NCBI GenBank assembly: GCA_964612185.1
Contig: CAZTCR010000012.1
Span: 5,634 to 69,633 of the forward strand
Reading direction: 5' to 3'
Source of the DNA: UBA1447 sp964612185
Lineage (GTDB): Bacteria > Bacillota > Clostridia > Oscillospirales > Acutalibacteraceae
Length of the DNA: 64,000 nt
Both the position numbers and the translations under genes were made by a program. Position 1 is the stretch's first letter, and every line of letters begins with the position of its first letter. The notes beneath the pieces were generated by a model that was not told the DNA's origin, ran no database searches, and saw only the letters and a list, made by a program, of their open reading frames with translations. This document shows, one piece after another, positions 1-8,199 of the stretch.

Positions 1-21
1 GGGCGGGTTATTCACCCGCCC
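1..21 (-). terminator. Hairpin downstream of rpmA, probable terminator
   Basis: A perfect 8-bp stem (GGGCGGGT / ACCCGCCC, 5-nt loop) lies 8 nt beyond the rpmA stop in the direction of transcription. The U-tract that would follow lies outside the window, so the terminator call is incomplete. Confidence 0.55.
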
Positions 22-29
22 GTTCGCTT

Positions 30-314
30 TTATGATTCTACCGCGTAGACACTGACCTTTTTACGCGCTTTGTCTTTACGCTCGAACTTGACTTTACCGT
101 CGACAAGGGCAAAAAGGGTATCGTCCGAACCGATACCGACATTGTTGCCGGGATGGAAATGTGTGCCGCGCTGCCTGACAAGCACATTGCCCGCAAGCAC
201 GAACTGACCGTCCGCCCTTTTTACGCCAAGTCTTTTGGACTCGGAATCGCGGCCGTTGCGGGTGGAACCCATTCCTTTTTTATGAGCAAAAAGTTGAATG
301 TTGATTTTAAGCAT
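30..314 (-). CDS. rpmA: 50S ribosomal protein L27
   Basis: This is the 94-residue bacterial L27, whose N-terminal arm reaches towards the peptidyl-transferase centre of the 50S subunit. The conserved core begins AHKKGMGSTRNGRDS and contains the GTHFHPGNNVGIGSDDTLFA block. The core is preceded by the nine-residue extension MLKINIQLF, which in Firmicutes is removed by the cysteine protease Prp before assembly; the prp gene lies directly upstream and overlaps by 8 bp. The start has a GGAGG site 7 nt upstream. Last gene of rplU-prp-rpmA, the usual Firmicute order. Identification is secure. Confidence 0.97.
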   Translation of the reverse strand: MLKINIQLFAHKKGMGSTRNGRDSESKRLGVKRADGQFVLAGNVLVRQRGTHFHPGNNVGIGSDDTLFALVDGKVKFERKDKARKKVSVYAVES

Positions 315-633
315 TTAAAACGCCTCCGTATATTACTTTAATGTTTTTACTGTGAGCTTTATTAAGCTCCCGCATTTGAAGTTCAAAGCCTTTTAAGAGA
401 TCTTGCGCTTTGATTGCCTGTTCTTTTGTGAGTGTGAGGCGCATCAAAGCCTGGTCCACTTGTGTATCCGCGTCAATCCCCATGACCTCCGTGATGGTGT
501 TTGCAACCAGATAGGCTGCCGAGGAAACTGCCGCGCAGATGATATCCTTGCCTGCTGTGCCGCAACCTGCGTGCCCGCCGATATGAAAGCCCCTGATGAT
601 GCCTTCATGCTTGAGGATTGTCACCTTAACCAT
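307..633 (-). CDS. prp: Ribosomal-processing cysteine protease Prp
   Basis: The protein (108 aa) matches the Prp family (formerly YsxB). The catalytic His and Cys can be seen in the GHAGCGTAGKDIICAAVS region: the family pairs a His in GHA with a Cys in the DIICAAVS segment. Prp removes the N-terminal extension of L27, encoded just downstream. The ATG at 633 was chosen because it follows the rplU stop by 4 nt and starts the family-typical MVKVTI strand. The frame stays open upstream into rplU, but those 33 codons have no family resemblance. The Shine-Dalgarno is weak, suggesting translational coupling to rplU. Confidence 0.93.
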   Translation of the reverse strand: MVKVTILKHEGIIRGFHIGGHAGCGTAGKDIICAAVSSAAYLVANTITEVMGIDADTQVDQALMRLTLTKEQAIKAQDLLKGFELQMRELNKAHSKNIKVIYGGVLNA

Positions 634-637
634 AAGT

Positions 638-949
638 TTACGCGTTAATCGCTGAGATCTCAACTTTGGTGTAGGGCTGCCGGTGTCCCTTTTTGCGTTT
701 CTCGTTTTTCTTGGATTTGTAGGTGAAAACAATCACCTTTTTCGCCTTGCCGTTTTTGAGCACCTTTGCTGTAACGGTCGCGCCCGCAACATAAGGGTTG
801 CCGAATGTGGATGCGCCGTCTTTGCCGACTGCGATAACCTTGTCAAAGGTTATTTCGTCTTCTGCCGTAACTTCAAGCTTTTCGATATACACGGAATCGC
901 CCGCTTCTACCTTATACTGCTTGCCGCCGGTTTCGATTATTGCGTACAT
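638..949 (-). CDS. rplU: 50S ribosomal protein L21
   Basis: The 103-residue protein begins MYAIIETGGKQYKVEAGD and ends with the basic KKGHRQPYTKVEI segment, both diagnostic of L21, a 23S rRNA-binding protein of the large subunit. It is the first gene of rplU-prp-rpmA and is preceded by a structured leader and a near-perfect sigma-A promoter. Length is normal for the family. The ribosome binding site (GGCAGG, about 11 nt upstream) is not strong, which fits a leader that modulates translation. Confidence 0.97.
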   Translation of the reverse strand: MYAIIETGGKQYKVEAGDSVYIEKLEVTAEDEITFDKVIAVGKDGASTFGNPYVAGATVTAKVLKNGKAKKVIVFTYKSKKNEKRKKGHRQPYTKVEISAINA

Positions 950-959
950 GGAACGGAAA

Positions 960-1050
960 ACCTGCCTTTTTGTTAAGACTCGCTATTGAGGGCGGGGCAT
1001 ATGCCCGCTTTTGGCGCCTTTTGACGGCGCCGCCCGAAATAAGCGGCGTG
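960..1050 (-). ncRNA. Probable ribosomal protein L21 leader
   Basis: Between the rplU promoter and start codon the minus strand holds consecutive GC-rich hairpins: CGCCGC/GCGGCG, GGCGCC/GGCGCC and GGGC/GCCC arms, followed by a CCTCAATAGCGAGTC segment. Position and general form agree with the L21 leader described in Firmicutes, which is thought to give autogenous control by L21. I matched it from memory, not by covariance search. Confidence 0.55.
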
Positions 1051-1054
1051 AAGA

Positions 1055-1083
1055 ATTGTAACATAATCGTCAAGGCTTGTCAA
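1055..1083 (-). promoter_or_regulatory. Sigma-A promoter of rplU-prp-rpmA
   Basis: On the minus strand TTGACA (1078-1083) and TACAAT (1055-1060) are separated by exactly 17 bp. It lies about 105 nt before the rplU start, leaving room for the structured leader. Confidence 0.85.
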
Positions 1084-1165
1084 ACAATATTTTTTATTGC
1101 GGAGGATATTGTACATTTTATCATTGCGGCTTTTGTACAGTCTTTTATTCATAAGAACAGCCTCC

Positions 1166-2023
1166 TCATAACTCAATACCAAACTGCATTTTAGCTGCGG
1201 TAATGGTGTTTTGCAGCAGCATCGCGCGGGTCATCGGTCCGACGCCGCCCGGCACGGGTGTTATCGCAGATGATTTCGGCGCGACACAATTGAAATCGAC
1301 ATCACCGCACAGCTTTCCGTTTTCGTCCCGGTTCATGCCGACATCAATAACAATTGCGTCTTCTTTAACCATATCGTCAGTGATAAACTTTGGTATGCCG
1401 GCTGCCGCTATTAAAATGTCCGCCTGTTTTGTGATCGCCGGCAGATCGACTGTTTTGGAATGACAAATGGTTACCGTAGCGTTTTCTTTTAGCATGAGCA
1501 TTGCCATGGGTTTGCCGACGATGTTGCTGCGGCCGACCACAACGCAGTGTTTACCCGCAATTTGCACGCCATAAGAATGTAAAAGCTCCATCACGCCCGC
1601 AGGTGTGCAGGGTAGAAGCAGGCAGTCCCCGAGCATGATATGTCCGACATTGACCGGATGAAACGCATCCACATCCTTCCCCGGTAAAATCGCGTTCAGT
1701 ACCGTCTTCTCATCCAAATGCTTTGGTATTGGCAATTGGCAAAGGATACCGTTGATATCCGCGCGGTTATTAAGTTCTTCGATGAGCGTCATCAGTTCTG
1801 CCTGACCGGTTTCGGCCGGCAACGCATATTCATAGGATGTTATACCAACCAGCGCACAGTCCTTCTTTTTATTGTCCACATAAACGCGCGATGCGGAGTT
1901 GTCGCCGACGATGATAACCGCGAGCGCAACTTGGCGCCCCTGCCGCTTGATTTCGGTGACATCCTGCGCAACTCTGTCCAACACTTGCGCGGCTGCTTTT
2001 TTGCCGTCAATGATACGATACAT
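1166..2023 (-). CDS. folD: Bifunctional methylenetetrahydrofolate dehydrogenase / cyclohydrolase
   Basis: FolD interconverts 5,10-methylene-THF and 10-formyl-THF in one-carbon metabolism, using NADP. Visible signatures are the catalytic Tyr48-x3-Lys52 pair in VYVDNKKK, QLPIP at 96-100 (usually QLPLP), GRSNIVGKP at 164-172 in the nucleotide-binding domain, and the C-terminal PVPGGVGPMT motif. At 285 residues it has the usual length. It lies downstream of lgt with a 66-bp gap. Cytoplasmic enzyme; identification is secure. Confidence 0.97.
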   Translation of the reverse strand: MYRIIDGKKAAAQVLDRVAQDVTEIKRQGRQVALAVIIVGDNSASRVYVDNKKKDCALVGITSYEYALPAETGQAELMTLIEELNNRADINGILCQLPIPKHLDEKTVLNAILPGKDVDAFHPVNVGHIMLGDCLLLPCTPAGVMELLHSYGVQIAGKHCVVVGRSNIVGKPMAMLMLKENATVTICHSKTVDLPAITKQADILIAAAGIPKFITDDMVKEDAIVIDVGMNRDENGKLCGDVDFNCVAPKSSAITPVPGGVGPMTRAMLLQNTITAAKMQFGIEL

Positions 2024-2089
2024 CTACATCCATCCGTTTCTCGTAGGGAACGCATTGTATGCGTTCTACATAAAATGTAATCAATTCTC

Positions 2090-3187
2090 TTATTCTGCCG
2101 AAGGCGTTTCGGTATCGACCTCTGTCGCCTCATCATCCGGGCTTTCTTCAGCCGTATCCGTTGTTTGTTCATTTACTTTGGTATCCCTGCCGGCAGTGCT
2201 GACCGCAACCTTATTTTTTACGGTCTTTGCCGGGGGTGTTTTTTTGCCGGTCTTCGGTTTATCCTCCGGCGGGAAAAAATCCACACCCTCAACCGGTTTG
2301 GGGTTCTTTTTATATTTATTCAGCAGCGCAACCAGTAAAACGGCGCAGACGACTGCTAAAGCGATTGAGCGTACCTGATTGAGTGTTAAACCAATCCCTG
2401 CCAACGGAATACCGTCGAGCCGGAAACTTTCAATAACAGCCCTGCCCGTACCGTACCACACACCGTAGCAAAGCATAATCTGTCCGCTGAATTTGCGGTG
2501 TTTTTTACAAATAAAAAACAAGACGGCAAAGCCGAGCAAACACCAGAGGGATTCGTACAAAAAAGTCGGGTGAACATAGGCTTTATCCACCATGGTTCCT
2601 GCGTCAACAAGAATGCCCTTTGCGGCAAGTTCAGCCTGGCTGTAGTTGATAAAATCAGCAGTCTTTTGGCTCCACATACCCCAAGGCAAGTTGGTGTTGG
2701 TACCGAAAACCTCCTGGTTGGTAAAATTACCCCAGCGCCCGATCCCCTGCCCGACAAGGAAACTCATCGCGCACAAATCCAAGAGGTTGTAAAAATTCAG
2801 CTTTTCAAACCGGCATACCAAATAGGCTGCTATGATACCGCCGATAAGCCCGCCGTAAATGGCAAGCCCGCCCTCCCACACGCTGAATATGCTTGAAATG
2901 TTGTCTTTATAAAAAGACCAATTTGCCAGCACATAATACAGTCTGGCACCGATGATGCCGAGAATCGTGCCGTAGATGAGAACATCGATCATTTTGTCCA
3001 GGCTCATCTTCCATTTATACGCTCCGCGCCCACCCAGCAGAACAGCAAGCAAAAAGCCGAAGGCGATGATGGCGCCGTACCATTTAATGGATAGCTGTAA
3101 ACCAAAAAAAGAAAACTCCGCTAAAACAGACGGAACACTAAACCCTCTTTCAAGCGCCTTAAAGTACACTACGGTAAAATCGCTCAT
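2090..3187 (-). CDS. lgt: Prolipoprotein diacylglyceryl transferase with long charged C-tail
   Basis: Lgt transfers diacylglycerol from phosphatidylglycerol to the lipobox cysteine of prolipoproteins in the membrane. The Lgt signature GRWGNFTNQEVFG is at 150-162, and the HPTFLYES motif follows; about seven hydrophobic segments fill residues 25-290. The last 75 residues are a Lys/Pro/Thr-rich then acidic tail (KPKTGKKTPPAK, ending TEVDTETPSAE) not part of the usual ~260-290-residue enzyme. A matching substrate in the window is the lipoprotein at 42253-43089. RBS GGAG lies 6 nt before the ATG. Confidence 0.96.
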   Translation of the reverse strand: MSDFTVVYFKALERGFSVPSVLAEFSFFGLQLSIKWYGAIIAFGFLLAVLLGGRGAYKWKMSLDKMIDVLIYGTILGIIGARLYYVLANWSFYKDNISSIFSVWEGGLAIYGGLIGGIIAAYLVCRFEKLNFYNLLDLCAMSFLVGQGIGRWGNFTNQEVFGTNTNLPWGMWSQKTADFINYSQAELAAKGILVDAGTMVDKAYVHPTFLYESLWCLLGFAVLFFICKKHRKFSGQIMLCYGVWYGTGRAVIESFRLDGIPLAGIGLTLNQVRSIALAVVCAVLLVALLNKYKKNPKPVEGVDFFPPEDKPKTGKKTPPAKTVKNKVAVSTAGRDTKVNEQTTDTAEESPDDEATEVDTETPSAE

Positions 3188-3350
3188 TCAATTCTCCATT
3201 CCGCCGCCAAAGGTGGCGGCACAATAATAATGAAAAGATATGTTCCGCAAAGCGGATGCCGGTCTTGCCTGTTGACCGGCAAGTAACTTTTCTCGCGTGA
3301 AAATTCATTTTCACGCTCTCCCCTTGATATTATTTCATCTTGAAATAAAC
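3188..3350 (-). repeat. Cluster of four inverted repeats between ymfH and lgt
   Basis: This 163-bp gap has no gene but four successive perfect or near-perfect hairpins: 3201-3219 (CCGCCGCC/GGTGGCGG), 3258-3280 (GCCGGTC/GACCGGC), 3295-3316 (GCGTGAAAA/TTTTCACGC) and about 3331-3348 (TTATTTCA/TGAAATAA). None is followed by a clear U-tract on the minus strand, so they are not typical terminators. Confidence 0.6.
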
Positions 3351-4622
3351 TTATGCCGGCAGAATAACGGAAAGAACCGAACTCGATTCATTCAATATAC
3401 TGTCGAGCCGGGTATTTAGGCTGTCAAGTTCAATTGCTTTACATTCTTCAATATCGTCAAACAGCCCATTGCCCGTAAAGAATGTGGCGGCGAGCTCATT
3501 GGCGAGTTCATCCACATCATTATACATCATGATAAGCCTGCCGTAAAGCTTCCTTCTGGTGCGTTCAAAGCTTTGTTGTTCAACCTTTTCGGTCTTCAAC
3601 CGCTTAATTTCATCTTTAATCGCTTGCGCGACCGTCTGCGGATCTTTTGACTCCCCGCCAAAGATGGCACAGGCATAACCGTACCCTTCAAAGTATTCAA
3701 AAGAAAAGGTACCGTTAATCAATTCGGCATCGATAAGCCTTTTATACAGCGGCGATGCTTTGCCCGCGATGATATCCAGCAAAATATGCGCGCCCAGGCG
3801 CTCCTGTGTTGTGCGTACCGGTGTTTGAACTGACTCCTTAAAGCCCAGCATAAACAGCGGAGCGCTGACGGCGAGTTTTTCTTCTATGTAACCTGTTAAA
3901 GGTTCCGCCGGCTCCGGTTCAAAGTCCCTTTTAACCGCGCCGCCCGTTGCCGGTTTTAAAATCCGGTCCGTCACCTCCAGCACATCGGCAACATCGGCAT
4001 TGCCGGAAACGGCGAGGACCATATTGTTCAGATTATAAAAAGAGCTGTAGCAGTCATAGAGCAACTTCGCCGTGATTTGTGCGATGGATTCCTGCGTGCC
4101 CGCGATATCGATTCGAACGGGATTGACTTGGTACAGGGAGCGCAAAAGATTAAACAGCACCTCCCAATCAGGTACATCTTTATACATCGTAATTTCCTGC
4201 CCGATGATGCCCTGCTCCTTTTCCACTGTTTCTTGCGTGAAATAGGGTTTTTGAACAAAATCCAGCAAAATCTCCAGCGACGCCTTGAAGTTGCCGGTGC
4301 AGGAAAACAAGTAACCGGTCCGGTCGAAGCTTGTGTAGGCGTTGGCGCTCGCGCCGGTTTTCGCAAAGCGCTCGAACGCGGCAAGCTCTTCACTTTCAAA
4401 CAGTTTATGCTCCAAAAAATGCGCGGTGCCTTCCGGTATGGCGGAAAAAGTGCCGTCCGGCAGCGATATTTTATTGTCAATCGAGCCGTATTTGGCGGCA
4501 AAAACAGCGTACGAGGATGAATAGCCGGCTTTTGGCAGCACCAAAATGGTTAAACCCGAGGGATGTTTTATCTTATAGTAAGCTTCCTTCAACGCCTCGT
4601 TGCGGATTTCTTCAATCTTCAT
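3351..4622 (-). CDS. ymfH: M16-family peptidase YmfH-like (active-site subunit)
   Basis: This 423-residue protein has the inverted zinc motif HFLEH (HxxEH) near residue 69, the hallmark of M16 (pitrilysin/processing-peptidase) metallopeptidases. With the next gene it matches the Bacillus YmfF/YmfH pair, in which only YmfH keeps the metal site. The family has been annotated as associated with EF-P aminopentanol modification; its real substrate here is unknown. It starts inside the end of ymfF (11-bp overlap), with GGAGG 9 nt upstream, so the two are translated together and probably form a heterodimer. Confidence 0.85.
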   Translation of the reverse strand: MKIEEIRNEALKEAYYKIKHPSGLTILVLPKAGYSSSYAVFAAKYGSIDNKISLPDGTFSAIPEGTAHFLEHKLFESEELAAFERFAKTGASANAYTSFDRTGYLFSCTGNFKASLEILLDFVQKPYFTQETVEKEQGIIGQEITMYKDVPDWEVLFNLLRSLYQVNPVRIDIAGTQESIAQITAKLLYDCYSSFYNLNNMVLAVSGNADVADVLEVTDRILKPATGGAVKRDFEPEPAEPLTGYIEEKLAVSAPLFMLGFKESVQTPVRTTQERLGAHILLDIIAGKASPLYKRLIDAELINGTFSFEYFEGYGYACAIFGGESKDPQTVAQAIKDEIKRLKTEKVEQQSFERTRRKLYGRLIMMYNDVDELANELAATFFTGNGLFDDIEECKAIELDSLNTRLDSILNESSSVLSVILPA

Positions 4623-5901
4623 CCCCGGTTCCCTCCCCTGTGCCCGTTAGCATATAAACGGTATCCAGCGTTACCCGCTGAGCAGCTTTTACAACCTGCT
4701 CCATCGTTATCTTTTCAATTTTTTCCGCTTCTTGCAGCGGGGTAATAATGTCCGGCTTCATCATCTGGGAAGCATACCATACAACCAAATCCTCCGGAGA
4801 ATCCTCCACGCTGCGTAGATGGTCACATATCGACATTTTAGAAGCCTTCAAATCGCCCTCATCAACATCACCGGCTTTTACGGCGTCAAGCTGATCCAGA
4901 ATCGCTTGCGTAGCCAATTGTTCTTTGTCGCTTTCAATTCCGCTCTGCACAAAAATAACGCCTTTTTGATGTGTCAGCCTTGCGGAGCAATAGTAACACA
5001 AACTCATTTTTTCCCGCACATTAGTAAACAGTTTGGAATAGGTACCCCCGCCGAAAATGTCTGTCATGACCTTTACCGCGGTCACATCATCCAGCGCGTT
5101 TTCCATCCCCGCCCGAAAACCCATCACCAGTTTACCTTGTTTCACCGGCAGCTTTTCGTCTGTTTTGCGCGGTTCTTTTACTGCTTTGATGAACTCTGTT
5201 TTAATATCCGCCGGGCTTCGTTCAATGTTGGCGAACTTCATCTGCAAAGCCTCCGCGATGCGCCCGTGTGCGCCGGTGCCGGCCATATCAATCTGAACAA
5301 CCGCCGTTTTGAGCATATTCTGCAACGCCGTAAAAATAGTCTTACCCGTCAGCGCTTCAATCTCTTCTTTTGTCCCGTATTTGCTCAAGCCGTACCGTTC
5401 ACCCGAACACATCAACGCCTCACAGCGGCGCAGCGCATAGACGCGCTTGTCGTTCAATTCGCTTTCCATCCGCTCAATCAAAAGCCTTTTTTCCCGTTGA
5501 ACGGCGGCATCCGAAAAGCTTTCCGCTTGAATATCCGGGTCGAAGATTAAGTCAAGCAACAGTTCGGTGCAGTGTTGTGCGATGCTTTCGCCGGTCAGGG
5601 CAAAACGGTCGTCAATCGCCGTTAGACTCAATGTCAACAACTGCGCTTCACCGAGTTTTGCAACGCCGGCGGTCAGCACCGCACCGTAAAGTTCCGCTAA
5701 TTTAGCGTTCAGTACGGAAAAATCGGGATACTTGCGGCAGGACCGGTGCAGAATATACGGCAGAACCGCATTCGCCGCCAGGTTGCCTTCCATGGGCAGC
5801 GCCATGGAAAAAAAAACGCAGCCCGTTTTGAAGCGGTCTGTTTGCAGCGCGCACAAGCGTACACCCGGCGCGATTGTTTTAACAATAGGCTTGTTGTCCA
5901 T
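4612..5901 (-). CDS. ymfF: M16-family peptidase-like protein YmfF (no zinc motif)
   Basis: A 429-residue M16-fold protein without HxxEH; at the equivalent place it has PYILHRSCRKYP. The substrate-side motif REKMSLCYY around residue 305, typical of the non-catalytic M16 partner (R/Y pair), is present. By analogy with two-chain M16 peptidases it would supply the substrate-binding half to YmfH. The ATG at 5901 has GGAGG 5 nt upstream. First gene of a ymfF-ymfH-lgt-folD run. Cytoplasmic; no signal peptide. Confidence 0.85.
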   Translation of the reverse strand: MDNKPIVKTIAPGVRLCALQTDRFKTGCVFFSMALPMEGNLAANAVLPYILHRSCRKYPDFSVLNAKLAELYGAVLTAGVAKLGEAQLLTLSLTAIDDRFALTGESIAQHCTELLLDLIFDPDIQAESFSDAAVQREKRLLIERMESELNDKRVYALRRCEALMCSGERYGLSKYGTKEEIEALTGKTIFTALQNMLKTAVVQIDMAGTGAHGRIAEALQMKFANIERSPADIKTEFIKAVKEPRKTDEKLPVKQGKLVMGFRAGMENALDDVTAVKVMTDIFGGGTYSKLFTNVREKMSLCYYCSARLTHQKGVIFVQSGIESDKEQLATQAILDQLDAVKAGDVDEGDLKASKMSICDHLRSVEDSPEDLVVWYASQMMKPDIITPLQEAEKIEKITMEQVVKAAQRVTLDTVYMLTGTGEGTGDED

Positions 5902-5934
5902 GTTGACCTCCGATTAATTGAGTTTTCAGTGGTT

Positions 5935-6160
5935 GGTAGTCAGTGGTCGAACGATTACCGATCGATTGCTGGCGGAAGTATCCCCCTCCGACTGGTGCCG
6001 GTTTCCCCCTTTAGCAAGGGGGACAAGGGGTTTCTTACTTGTCTCCCGACTTGCCTCCCTTGTTAAAGGGAAATGAACGCGGAGCGTTCTATGGGACCTG
6101 CCGAAGCGGTGGTGGGATTTAAGGGTACGAGTACTCCGTCCCGCGAGTAAAAGTTCGAGC
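5935..6160. repeat. Non-coding hairpin-rich element between lysA and ymfF
   Basis: The 261-bp gap between ymfF and lysA has no plausible gene. It holds three short perfect hairpins: 6005-6022 (CCCCCTT/AAGGGGG), 6056-6071 (TCCCTT/AAGGGA) and 6075-6089 (GAACGC/GCGTTC). The composition resembles dispersed non-coding (MITE/REP-like) elements, but only one copy lies in the window, so mobility is not shown. Confidence 0.4.
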
Positions 6161-6162
6161 GT

Positions 6163-7461
6163 CTAGATATCGTTCCGAGTTAGATCTTCGTAACTCTCGC
6201 GTTTTATAACCAGCCGTGCTTCGCCGTCTTTCACAAATACCACCGGCGGGCGAGGAATTCGATTGTAGTTGGATGCCATGGAATAGTTGTATGCCCCGGT
6301 GGAAAGCACCGCGAGTATATCGCCGGGTTCAACGCGCTGTACAGATGTCCCTTCCTGTATCAAATCACCGGTCTCGCAGCATTTACCGGCAATGGTGGCC
6401 GTGCATTCCCTTGGTTCATTTGCCTTGTTCGCGCAGATGATTTCATACTGCGCCTGGTATAGGATGTAACGGGGATTGTCCCCCATGCCGCCGTCCACGG
6501 AGATATAGGTGCGGACATTCGGTATTTTTTTTACAGCCCCCACGGTATAAAGCGTTATCCCAGCCGCGCCGACAATGGACCTGCCGGGTTCGATGATAAC
6601 ATAAGGCATTTTAAGCCCCAGTTCGGCGGAATACTCTTTAATGACTGCAGACACTTTTTTCATATAATCCGCAAACGGTCGAGGGCGGTCTGTTTGCAGG
6701 TATTTGATGCCGAAGCCGCCGCCAAGGTTCAGCACGCCGAGTTCTGTGCCGGTTTCCTCTTTTACCTGTGCGATAAAGTCAAGCATGACTTTTGCCGCCA
6801 GTTCAAACGGGTCAATATCAAAAATTTGTGAACCGATATGACAGTGGATGCCCATGAGTTTCAAATTGGCCATGGTCAGGGCTTTCTTGACCGCCTGCAT
6901 AGCCTCGCCTGTTTCCAGCGCGAAACCGAATTTTGAATCAATCTGCCCTGTTCTGATAAAATCATGTGTATGGGCATTGATACCGGGCTTGATGCGAAAC
7001 AGTATCTCAATCACTCTATCCGCATCACGCGCTATTTTGTCCAGCGTCTCCAGCTCAAAAATATTATCGACAACGATTCTGCCGACATGATGATCAACCG
7101 CCATTTGCAGTTCTTCCGGTGTTTTATTGTTGCCGTGAAAATATATTTTTTCCGCAGGGAAGTCAACCGAAAGTGCCGTAAACAGTTCCCCGCCGGAGAC
7201 AACATCGAGCCCCATACCCTCCTCCGCACAGATCCGGCACATCTCTTTGCAGCAAAAAGCTTTGCTGGCGTAGAGCACCATGCCGTTACCGGCGTAGTTT
7301 TCATTGATAGAATCGACAAACGCGCGGCAGTTGCGGCGAATCTCGACTTCGTCAAAAACATAGGCGGGCGTACCGAAACGATTTGCAAGTTCCACGGTAT
7401 CGCACCCGCCGATGGTTAAATGGCCTTTTTCATTCACCTGAATGCAATCCGAAACATACAT
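6163..7461 (-). CDS. lysA: Diaminopimelate decarboxylase
   Basis: LysA decarboxylates meso-diaminopimelate to L-lysine, the last step of the DAP pathway, using PLP. Lys67 in the YASKAF motif is the expected Schiff-base lysine. Other fold III decarboxylase signatures are GIHCHIGSQI, GGGFGIKY, EPGRSIVG, the CCETGD cysteine motif and GAYNYSMASNYN near the C terminus. The ATG at 7461 (432 aa) is chosen over an in-frame upstream start because GGGAG lies 9 nt before it and the preceding 12 codons would overlap ysxC. It lies 16 bp after ysxC. Confidence 0.95.
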   Translation of the reverse strand: MYVSDCIQVNEKGHLTIGGCDTVELANRFGTPAYVFDEVEIRRNCRAFVDSINENYAGNGMVLYASKAFCCKEMCRICAEEGMGLDVVSGGELFTALSVDFPAEKIYFHGNNKTPEELQMAVDHHVGRIVVDNIFELETLDKIARDADRVIEILFRIKPGINAHTHDFIRTGQIDSKFGFALETGEAMQAVKKALTMANLKLMGIHCHIGSQIFDIDPFELAAKVMLDFIAQVKEETGTELGVLNLGGGFGIKYLQTDRPRPFADYMKKVSAVIKEYSAELGLKMPYVIIEPGRSIVGAAGITLYTVGAVKKIPNVRTYISVDGGMGDNPRYILYQAQYEIICANKANEPRECTATIAGKCCETGDLIQEGTSVQRVEPGDILAVLSTGAYNYSMASNYNRIPRPPVVFVKDGEARLVIKRESYEDLTRNDI

Positions 7462-7477
7462 AGAACATTTCTCCCTT

Positions 7478-8065
7478 TTAATACAAGATGAGCGCATCGC
7501 TGATTATTTTTTGAATTTCCTCCACACCTTCGCCGGTCTGGGAGGAGAATGGTATCTTTTTATTTTCCGGGAACCCCGATAACTCGTTCGCCAATTCTTC
7601 CATCCGTTTTAAGCGTTCGGTTTTGTTAAGCTTGTCGCATTTGGTCATCGCAATCACAAAATTATGCCCGCTGTCCTTCAAAAAGGTCATCATTTCGTAA
7701 TCCTCCGCTGACGGTTTATGACGCATATCAATCAACTGTACAACAAGATTAATTTGTCTGCCGGTGGTAAAATAGCCTTCCATCATTTCCGCCCAGCGTT
7801 TTTTCTCACCCTGTGCGACCTTTGCGTAGCCGTAACCGGGTAAATCGACAAACTTGACGCCGTCACCTTTAAAAAAATTTACAGTAATTGTTTTACCGGG
7901 CATGGAGCTTGTGCGCGCCAGGCTTTTGCGATTTAAGATTTTGTTTAGAAGTGAGGACTTGCCGACATTGGAACGCCCCGCAAAAGCAATTTCCGGTACT
8001 ACGGACAGCGGCAATTGCGCTTTGGTCCCATAGGAAGCCTCATATTCAAAGTTGTTGAAACGCAT
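7478..8065 (-). CDS. ysxC: Ribosome biogenesis GTPase YsxC/EngB
   Basis: This is the essential TRAFAC GTPase that acts in late assembly of the 50S subunit. G1 is GRSNVGKS at 30-37, G3 is DLPGYGYAKV and G4 is TKCDKLNK, all characteristic. The ATG at 8065 gives 195 residues, the usual length, and has AAGGA upstream; an in-frame start 11 codons further up adds residues with no family match. Lon-ysxC adjacency is conserved in Firmicutes; here the two are separated by the 11-bp repeat array. Confidence 0.96.
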   Translation of the reverse strand: MRFNNFEYEASYGTKAQLPLSVVPEIAFAGRSNVGKSSLLNKILNRKSLARTSSMPGKTITVNFFKGDGVKFVDLPGYGYAKVAQGEKKRWAEMMEGYFTTGRQINLVVQLIDMRHKPSAEDYEMMTFLKDSGHNFVIAMTKCDKLNKTERLKRMEELANELSGFPENKKIPFSSQTGEGVEEIQKIISDALILY

Positions 8066-8089
8066 GGGGAGTCCTTTCAAAAAACGGAT

Positions 8090-8199
8090 GGTTAGCAATG
8101 GGTTAACAATAGGTTAGCGATAGGTTAGCCATTGTTCAGCTACTGCTCAGCTACTGCTCAGCTACTGCTCAGCCACTGTTCAGCCATCGCTCAGCCGCC
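8090..8199. repeat. Foldback array A: ten 11-bp units between lon and ysxC
   Basis: Exactly ten 11-bp units fill 110 bp. Units at 8090, 8101 and 8112 read GGTTAGCAATG, GGTTAACAATA, GGTTAGCGATA; after a switch near 8130 the remainder read as the opposite orientation, with three consecutive TACTGCTCAGC units. The heptamers GCTGAGC/GGTTAGC and GCTCAGC/GCTAACC are complementary, so the RNA can fold back. It starts 25 bp before the ysxC start and runs to the lon stop codon. Confidence 0.85.

Noticed and set aside
973..1182. 69-codon minus-strand frame upstream of rplU
   Set aside because: It covers the rplU promoter and structured leader, and its product has no family features.
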